Positions 5,770 through 9,270 of a DNA stretch of 9,270 nucleotides are shown one piece after another. The position numbers and the translations under genes were made by a program. The stretch lies in assembly GCA_964614375.1 (NCBI GenBank), contig CAZTLI010000199.1:1-9270 (forward strand), read 5' to 3'. Within the stretch, counting starts at the first letter, position 1. The number at the start of each line of letters is the position of its first letter. The DNA comes from CAZTLI01 sp964614375 (GTDB lineage Bacteria; Chloroflexota; Anaerolineae; Aggregatilineales; Phototrophicaceae). The notes beneath the pieces were generated by a model. The model was not told where the DNA came from. It searched no databases and saw only the letters and a program-made list of their open reading frames with translations.

Positions 5770-5991
5770 GACAACCTGAGTGGCAACATCCCGTCGCTGA
5801 TTGACATCACGCCGCTGTCGCTGATTTTCGGCACGCTGGGTAATCCACAGGAAGGAATCGTCAGTTCACTGGCTATGCAAGCTGTCATGGGCGAACCGAT
5901 CACCCGCTTCATGCCCATCATCACAACAGTGCTCTGGAGCATCCTGTTCTTCGTGGTCGCCGTGTGGCGCTTCCGGCGTGAAGAATTTTAA
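5767..5991 (+). pseudogene. ABC-2-type transporter permease, C-terminal remnant
   Basis: The last 70 or so residues of an integral membrane subunit of an ABC exporter. Visible parts: DNLSGNIPSLIDITPLSLIF, GTLGNPQEGIVSSLAM, then a final membrane helix PIITTVLWSILFFVVAVW followed by the positively charged end RFRREEF and TAA at 5989. A terminal helix with (W)RFxREEF is typical of ABC-2 permeases of ABC-type exporters in Chloroflexota-like genomes. About 200 residues with the other membrane helices are missing. The frame is open back to an ATG at 5719, but that stretch is antisense to the 94-codon ORF and not permease-like, so the true left border is uncertain by a few tens of bases. Its terminator at 5998-6030 remains. 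Confidence 0.65.
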
Positions 5992-5997
5992 ATCACC

Positions 5998-6030
5998 AAC
6001 AAGGGCGCACTCATCCCCGCGCCCTTGTTT
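5998..6030 (+). terminator. Rho-independent terminator after the permease remnant
   Basis: AACAAGGGCGC (5998-6008) pairs perfectly with GCGCCCTTGTT (6019-6029) around a 10-base loop, 7 bases after the TAA. The stem runs into TTTATT. It may work in both directions, because the other strand begins the hairpin with A-rich to T-rich flanks, so it could also stop anything reading leftwards from kimA. Confidence 0.8.
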
Positions 6031-6157
6031 ATTCTATGTTCCAGAATCTGTGACTGATATGGAACACAGTTAGCCCCTTCACACTCGCAGTACCTGCATC
6101 AGATATTGCGCCTGGAATGCAAATTCTGATGTCTTGAGTTGATCTGGCGTCGATAAC
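6031..6157. other. Non-coding spacer between the permease terminator and the kimA stop
   Basis: No gene seen. TGTTCC (6037-6042) and GGAACA (6061-6066) form a weak inverted repeat. CTTGAGTT (6133-6140) and AACTCAAG (6155-6162) form an 8-base perfect stem with a 14-base loop that covers the kimA stop codon. No T-run follows on the minus strand, so it is not a standard terminator. Confidence 0.5.
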
Positions 6158-8140
6158 TCAAGCTAATTCTGTGTCTGTGACCGCCAGGGCATCCACCTCA
6201 CCCATGTCACCTGTAGTCGGATGCGTGCCATTGGGTGAAATGTAATAGGGCACATCAATGACGATGATGTCCTGTCGTGCGCGTAGCTGTCGCCGCATCA
6301 AATTGGCTGTCTGGTTGTGCAGCACCTGCGTCAGCACAGACGACGATACAAATTCCGGGATGACGACGGTGACGAGATGGTCGGTGAACTCGTTCCGATT
6401 CACCTCCTCGATGTATGCGGTTAGGGGCGTCAAAATGTCACGGAAATCATAGTCAATCATGACGAGGTTGATGCCCTGTGTCAATTTGGGGAAGCGTGCC
6501 CAGCGGCGTTCAACCCGTTCGCGCATGGCGGGCGTCGTCGCCACACAGACCGCCCGCACATCATCGGCGATACGACGCGCATATTGCAGCGCACGCAGCG
6601 TCCCACGATGCACATCCGCAATCGGCACAATCACCACATTCGCCACGTCCACTAAATCGGCCTCATCGAAGTCCTCTGTTGTCAGGCTTACTGCTACATG
6701 CTCATAGTGTTCATGAATCTTGTGGAACATATAGAACAGCATGGGTATCGTCAGTGCCACTATCCATGCGCCATCGACAAATTTGGTCGCCAGCAAAATC
6801 ATAAACACAATTCCGGTTGTGATGAAGCCGATGGTGTTGACGGCCTTTTTCCAGCGCCAACCACTTTCATAGTGAATTTCGGTGACGCCCGTGTGCATTT
6901 TCTCGCCCGGTTTTAGCGTGCCGACTTTGCTCATCAAACGCGACATCCCCGCCTGCGACAGTGTGAAGCTCAACATCACGCCAAGCGCGTACAACGGCAG
7001 CATAGCGATTTCATTGGCCTGAAAAATGACGACGATAATCGACGAAATAATCGCCAGCACGACAATGCCCGAACTATACACCAACCGGTCACCGCGATTT
7101 TGCATCCAGCGCGGCAGGAAACCGTCTTTCGCCAGAAACGAACTCAAACGCGGGAAATCCTGATAACCCGTATTGGCGGCGAGAAACAGAATCAACGCCG
7201 TGAAGAGCTGTACCCAATAATAAAGGAAGCCGCCGCCCGTCGTCTGGCGCGTCATCTGCGATAAGATGCTCTCGCCATGTTCCGCTGGCACAAGGTGCAT
7301 TGTCGTAGACAGGAAGGTGATGCCCACAAACAGCGACATCGCAATCGCGCCCATCGCCACCATCGTCATTGCGGCGTTTTTGGATTCGGGCGGTTTGAAG
7401 GCTTTCACACCGTTGCTGATGGCTTCAATCCCGGTCAGCGCCGTACAACCCCCAGCGAAGGCACGCAGCAGCAGCCAGATATAGGCAAAGCCCGCCAGCG
7501 ATTCAGTCGCGGGAACGGCTTCTTCCAGCACGGGCAGCGGTGGCGCACCAAACAACCCGGCATGACGCACGAGGCCGATGACGATTGTCACCAACACACC
7601 GCCGACAAAAGCATAGGTCGGAAAGGCGAAAATCGTGCCACTTTCGCGTACACCGCGCAAATTGACCCATGTAATGAACACAATCGCGCCCAGCGCAATC
7701 ACCACACGATAGTCAAACGCCTCTGGCACAGCCGACGTGACCGCGCGCACCCCCGCCGCCACAGATACCGATACCGTCAAAACATAGTCGGTGAGCAGCG
7801 CGCCACCCGCCAGCAGCGAGGGATACCGTCCCAGATTGTCTTTAGCGACAGTATACGCGCCGCCGCCATCGGGATAGTGCAAAATCGTCTGGATATAACT
7901 GAAGACGACCATCAGCACCAGCGCCGCTACGCCCATCGCCAACGGCAGCGTGAGATTCAGCGCCCCACTACCGAGCACAATCAACACGCCCATAATCGCT
8001 TCGGTGGCATAGGCATTGCTGCTAATCGGGTCGGATGCGAATACCGCCAGCGCCCGCACTTTGTCGAGCCGTTCATGGACTTCATGGCTGGTGGGGAAAG
8101 GCTGACCAATCAGCAGGCGTTTGAAATTGGGCATGTTCAT
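6158..8140 (-). CDS. kimA: KimA-type potassium importer (KUP/APC superfamily) with C-terminal USP-like domain
   Basis: 660 residues from ATG 8140, chosen because GGAG lies 9 bases upstream; the frame is open to 8236 and other starts at 8155 and 8134 exist. It imports K+ across the inner membrane, driven by the proton gradient in known KimA. Residues about 30-480 hold some 12 membrane helices. Motifs shared with Bacillus KimA (YdaO) include KRLLIGQPF, ASDPISSNAYATE (Asp37, Tyr44), YPDGGGAY, LLTDYVLTVSVS (Asp118, Tyr119), GGCTALTGIEAISN, AANTGYQDFPRL and LPLYALGVMLSFTLSQ (Tyr384). In KimA residues at these aligned places bind K+. After residue 500 a universal-stress-like cytosolic domain follows (NVVIVPIADVHRGTL to DIIVIDVPYY), which in Bacillus binds c-di-AMP and shuts the importer. 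It lies downstream of kdpDE. A generic amino-acid permease is the less likely alternative. Confidence 0.88.
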   Translation of the reverse strand: MNMPNFKRLLIGQPFPTSHEVHERLDKVRALAVFASDPISSNAYATEAIMGVLIVLGSGALNLTLPLAMGVAALVLMVVFSYIQTILHYPDGGGAYTVAKDNLGRYPSLLAGGALLTDYVLTVSVSVAAGVRAVTSAVPEAFDYRVVIALGAIVFITWVNLRGVRESGTIFAFPTYAFVGGVLVTIVIGLVRHAGLFGAPPLPVLEEAVPATESLAGFAYIWLLLRAFAGGCTALTGIEAISNGVKAFKPPESKNAAMTMVAMGAIAMSLFVGITFLSTTMHLVPAEHGESILSQMTRQTTGGGFLYYWVQLFTALILFLAANTGYQDFPRLSSFLAKDGFLPRWMQNRGDRLVYSSGIVVLAIISSIIVVIFQANEIAMLPLYALGVMLSFTLSQAGMSRLMSKVGTLKPGEKMHTGVTEIHYESGWRWKKAVNTIGFITTGIVFMILLATKFVDGAWIVALTIPMLFYMFHKIHEHYEHVAVSLTTEDFDEADLVDVANVVIVPIADVHRGTLRALQYARRIADDVRAVCVATTPAMRERVERRWARFPKLTQGINLVMIDYDFRDILTPLTAYIEEVNRNEFTDHLVTVVIPEFVSSSVLTQVLHNQTANLMRRQLRARQDIIVIDVPYYISPNGTHPTTGDMGEVDALAVTDTELA

Positions 8141-8214
8141 CGGTGAGGTCTCCATGTTGAAATGCAAAAACACCCATATACTGCGTGGGCGCTGCACAGG
8201 TGTATAGTGCCCGC

Positions 8215-8220
8215 ACTGTA
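8215..8220 (-). promoter_or_regulatory. Possible -10 box of the kimA promoter
   Basis: TACAGT on the minus strand, four of six consensus bases, begins 11 bases after the nearest TCTTGAT box ends at 8232. There is no good -35 element, so the boxes would take its place, as at PhoB-type activated promoters. TATACA at 8206-8201 is an alternative. Start of transcription would be near 8208, leaving a leader of roughly 68 bases. Confidence 0.35.
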
Positions 8221-8231
8221 GCAGACGACAT

Positions 8232-8281
8232 ATCAAGAAGGGGTCAAGGTATAGCAGACGGGTATCAAGAAAACATCAAGA
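8232..8281 (-). promoter_or_regulatory. Phased direct-repeat array, probable KdpE (OmpR/PhoB-type) operator of kimA
   Basis: On the minus strand four heptads TCTTGAT (8281-8275), TCTTGAT (8270-8264), CCTTGAC (8249-8243) and TCTTGAT (8238-8232) lie with starts 11, 21 and 11 bases apart. Each pair is a 7-4-7 direct repeat, the site of one OmpR/PhoB-type dimer, and the two pairs are two helical turns apart on the same face of the DNA. The regulator encoded at 8414-9100 belongs to that family. A GTCTGCTA octamer follows the second and the fourth heptad (8259-8252 and 8226-8219), so a longer unit seems to have been duplicated. The array lies about 90 bases upstream of the kimA start codon. Confidence 0.65.
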
Positions 8282-8293
8282 TGGTGAGCATCA

Positions 8294-8332
8294 CAAAAAG
8301 GACGCTTTGCCATCCATCGTAACGACAAAGCG
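8294..8332 (-). terminator. Rho-independent terminator of the kdpDE operon
   Basis: On the minus strand CGCTTTG (8332-8326) and CAAAGCG (8309-8303) pair over a 16-base loop, followed by TCC and TTTTT (8299-8295). It lies 82 bases after the kdpE stop and just before the repeat array, so kimA appears to have its own promoter. The loop is long and the stem short, so efficiency may be moderate. Confidence 0.55.
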
Positions 8333-8413
8333 CTGACTACATCACCTGGAATCACAAACAACGCCTCAAAATGCCGACAAAAAAATACCGCATATCTGTT
8401 GAGAATGTGTCAA

Positions 8414-9100
8414 TCACGACTGCGCGGCGAGGCGATAACCGACACCGGGTTCAGTGGTGATATACTGCGGATTGGTCGGGTCTTTTTCTAGCTTACGGCG
8501 TAAATTGCTCATGTGAACACGTAACAAATGCGTCTCGGTCTGATACCCTGCCCCCCGCACCTCTTTCAGCAACTGCTGATGAGTCAGGACACGTCCCGCA
8601 TACTGCACCAGCACGCGCAGCAAATCATACTCTGTCGGCGTTAGTTGGATATCTTCACCGTCGCGCGTGACGCGCCGCACCGCTAAATCAACGCGCAGCC
8701 CGTTGACCTCGAACACCGGGTCGGGATCGGGCTGATAGGCATGTCGCATCGCCACCCGCAAACGCGCCATCAATTCGCCAACGCTGAAGGGTTTGGTCAG
8801 GTAATCATCCGCGCCCGCATCCAGCGCCTCTATCTTGTCGGTATCTTGATCCAGCACCGATAAAATCACAATCGGCGTATTCGACCATTCACGGATACGT
8901 TTAGTGACCTCAATGCCGCTTACATCCGGTAGACCAAGGTCGAGGATAATCAAATCCGGCTGGGCGTTGACCGCCTGCAAAATGGCGTCTTCACCTGTTG
9001 CGGCCTCCTGCACGTCATAGCCGTGCGCGCGCAATGAGGTTCGTAAAAAACGCCGAATCGGGTGTTCGTCGTCTACGATGAGTACACGCGGTTTGTTCAT
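8414..9100 (-). CDS. kdpE: KdpE-like OmpR-family response regulator
   Basis: 228 residues, the usual length for KdpE. Residues 5-118 form the receiver domain: acidic pair Asp10-Asp11 (LIVDDE), phosphorylated Asp54 (LIILDLGLPD), Ser81 and Lys103 (LTKPF). Residues about 128-226 form the winged helix with LTPTEYDLLRVLV, AGRVLTHQQLLKEVRG, the recognition helix region THLLRVHMSNLRRKLE and the closing ITTEPGVGYRL. ATG at 9100 was chosen because AGAGGG lies 6 bases before it and the protein then begins directly at the first strand. The frame open to 9172 is antisense-like and overlaps the kinase. The start overlaps the kinase stop as ATGA. Phosphorylated KdpE normally activates potassium uptake genes when K+ or turgor is low. 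The repeat array at 8232-8281 is the obvious local target. Confidence 0.93.
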   Translation of the reverse strand: MNKPRVLIVDDEHPIRRFLRTSLRAHGYDVQEAATGEDAILQAVNAQPDLIILDLGLPDVSGIEVTKRIREWSNTPIVILSVLDQDTDKIEALDAGADDYLTKPFSVGELMARLRVAMRHAYQPDPDPVFEVNGLRVDLAVRRVTRDGEDIQLTPTEYDLLRVLVQYAGRVLTHQQLLKEVRGAGYQTETHLLRVHMSNLRRKLEKDPTNPQYITTEPGVGYRLAAQS

Positions 9101-9270
9101 GACACCCTCTCTGTCTTGAGTGGGAGATTGATGATGAAACATGAGCCACCCTCCGGGCATCGTTCTGCCCATATCTTGCCGCCATGTGCCTCAACAATCC
9201 CCTGACAGATCGACAGCCCCAGACCGCTGCCACTCTGCCCGTTGATGGTTGTCGCACGATAGAATTTTTC
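9097..9270 (-). CDS. kdpD: KdpD-like sensor histidine kinase, C-terminal end (partial)
   Basis: Only the last 57 residues are inside the window, ending at TGA 9097-9099. EKFYR starts the visible part (F-box region of the ATP-binding fold), then GSGLGLSICQGIVEAHGGKI, the G2 box of histidine kinases, and PEGGSCFIINLPL, the closing strand. The PEGG(S/A)CF pattern is like the end of KdpD, and the tight ATGA overlap with a KdpE-like gene supports that. In full form KdpD is a membrane protein of about 900 residues with an N-terminal USP/Kdp sensing part, which cannot be seen here. Another kinase of the same class is possible. Confidence 0.82.
   Translation of the reverse strand, partial: EKFYRATTINGQSGSGLGLSICQGIVEAHGGKIWAERCPEGGSCFIINLPLKTERVS

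Noticed and set aside
7277..8146. Long plus-strand open frame (289 codons) across kimA
   Set aside because: It is rich in His, Arg and Gln with no recognisable domain, and is the exact antisense of a well-conserved importer; an effect of codon bias.
8141..8236. Longer N-terminus for the KimA protein
   Set aside because: The extra 32 residues (Cys-rich, HYTPVQRPR) have no counterpart in the family and cover the promoter region; ATG 8140 has GGAG at a proper distance.
8141..8413. A c-di-AMP (ydaO-type) riboswitch before kimA
   Set aside because: The spacer holds a terminator and the repeat array; I see none of the conserved multi-helix ydaO core, and the likely leader of about 68 bases is too short.
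9101..9172. Longer N-terminus for the KdpE protein
   Set aside because: These codons lie in the kinase coding region in another frame; the receiver domain starts right after ATG 9100, which has a good ribosome binding site.

Overview
The window looks like chromosomal DNA of a member of the Chloroflexota (Anaerolineae-like). This is an inference from protein style. The pointers are a MalT-type LuxR tail, an ABC-2 permease tail ending in WRFRREEF, an IS481-family transposase tail, and a secreted-protein repeat of the NADGVDTIGVY kind. No rRNA, tRNA or CRISPR is visible.

Layout, left to right. (1) 1-970: an AraC-family regulator with its own sigma70-like promoter. (2) About 1060-2190: a gene graveyard with no intact gene. 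It holds the tail of a secreted repeat protein (+), a scrap matching the C-terminal domain of the potassium importer further right (-), the C-terminal half of a LuxR regulator (-), and the last third of an IS481-type transposase (+) that abuts the LuxR fragment. (3) 2198-5175, minus strand: a metal-resistance locus. A CmtR-like ArsR repressor, with a palindromic operator lying on its -10 box, is followed by a small Cys/His-rich one-helix membrane protein and a P1B-type metal-exporting ATPase whose membrane motif is APC instead of CPC. (4) 5193-5991: a second decayed patch. An HU-like DNA-binding protein gene is broken by a 5-bp tandem duplication and is translationally coupled to an unrecognised 94-codon ORF; that ORF abuts the C-terminal remnant of an ABC-2 permease, which still has its terminator. 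(5) 6158-9270, minus strand: a potassium locus made of the end of a KdpD-like sensor kinase, a KdpE-like response regulator, a terminator, a promoter region with an array of 11-bp-phased direct repeats, and a KimA-type potassium importer.

How the genes work together. In the potassium locus KdpD and KdpE, overlapping by ATGA, would sense potassium or turgor limitation. The usual KdpFABC pump is absent here; the natural target is kimA, whose upstream region carries four TCTTGAY heptads spaced 11, 21 and 11 bp, the geometry expected for two OmpR/PhoB-type dimers. In the metal locus the CmtR-like repressor has cysteines at 66, 70 and 112, which suggests cadmium or lead sensing, and it would release its own promoter to express the small protein and probably the ATPase.

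The most rewarding observations are the phased KdpE-like operator in front of kimA, the 5-bp duplication in the HU-like gene, the metal-locus small protein, and the recurrence of C-terminal gene tails, including the KimA scrap 5 kb from the intact gene.
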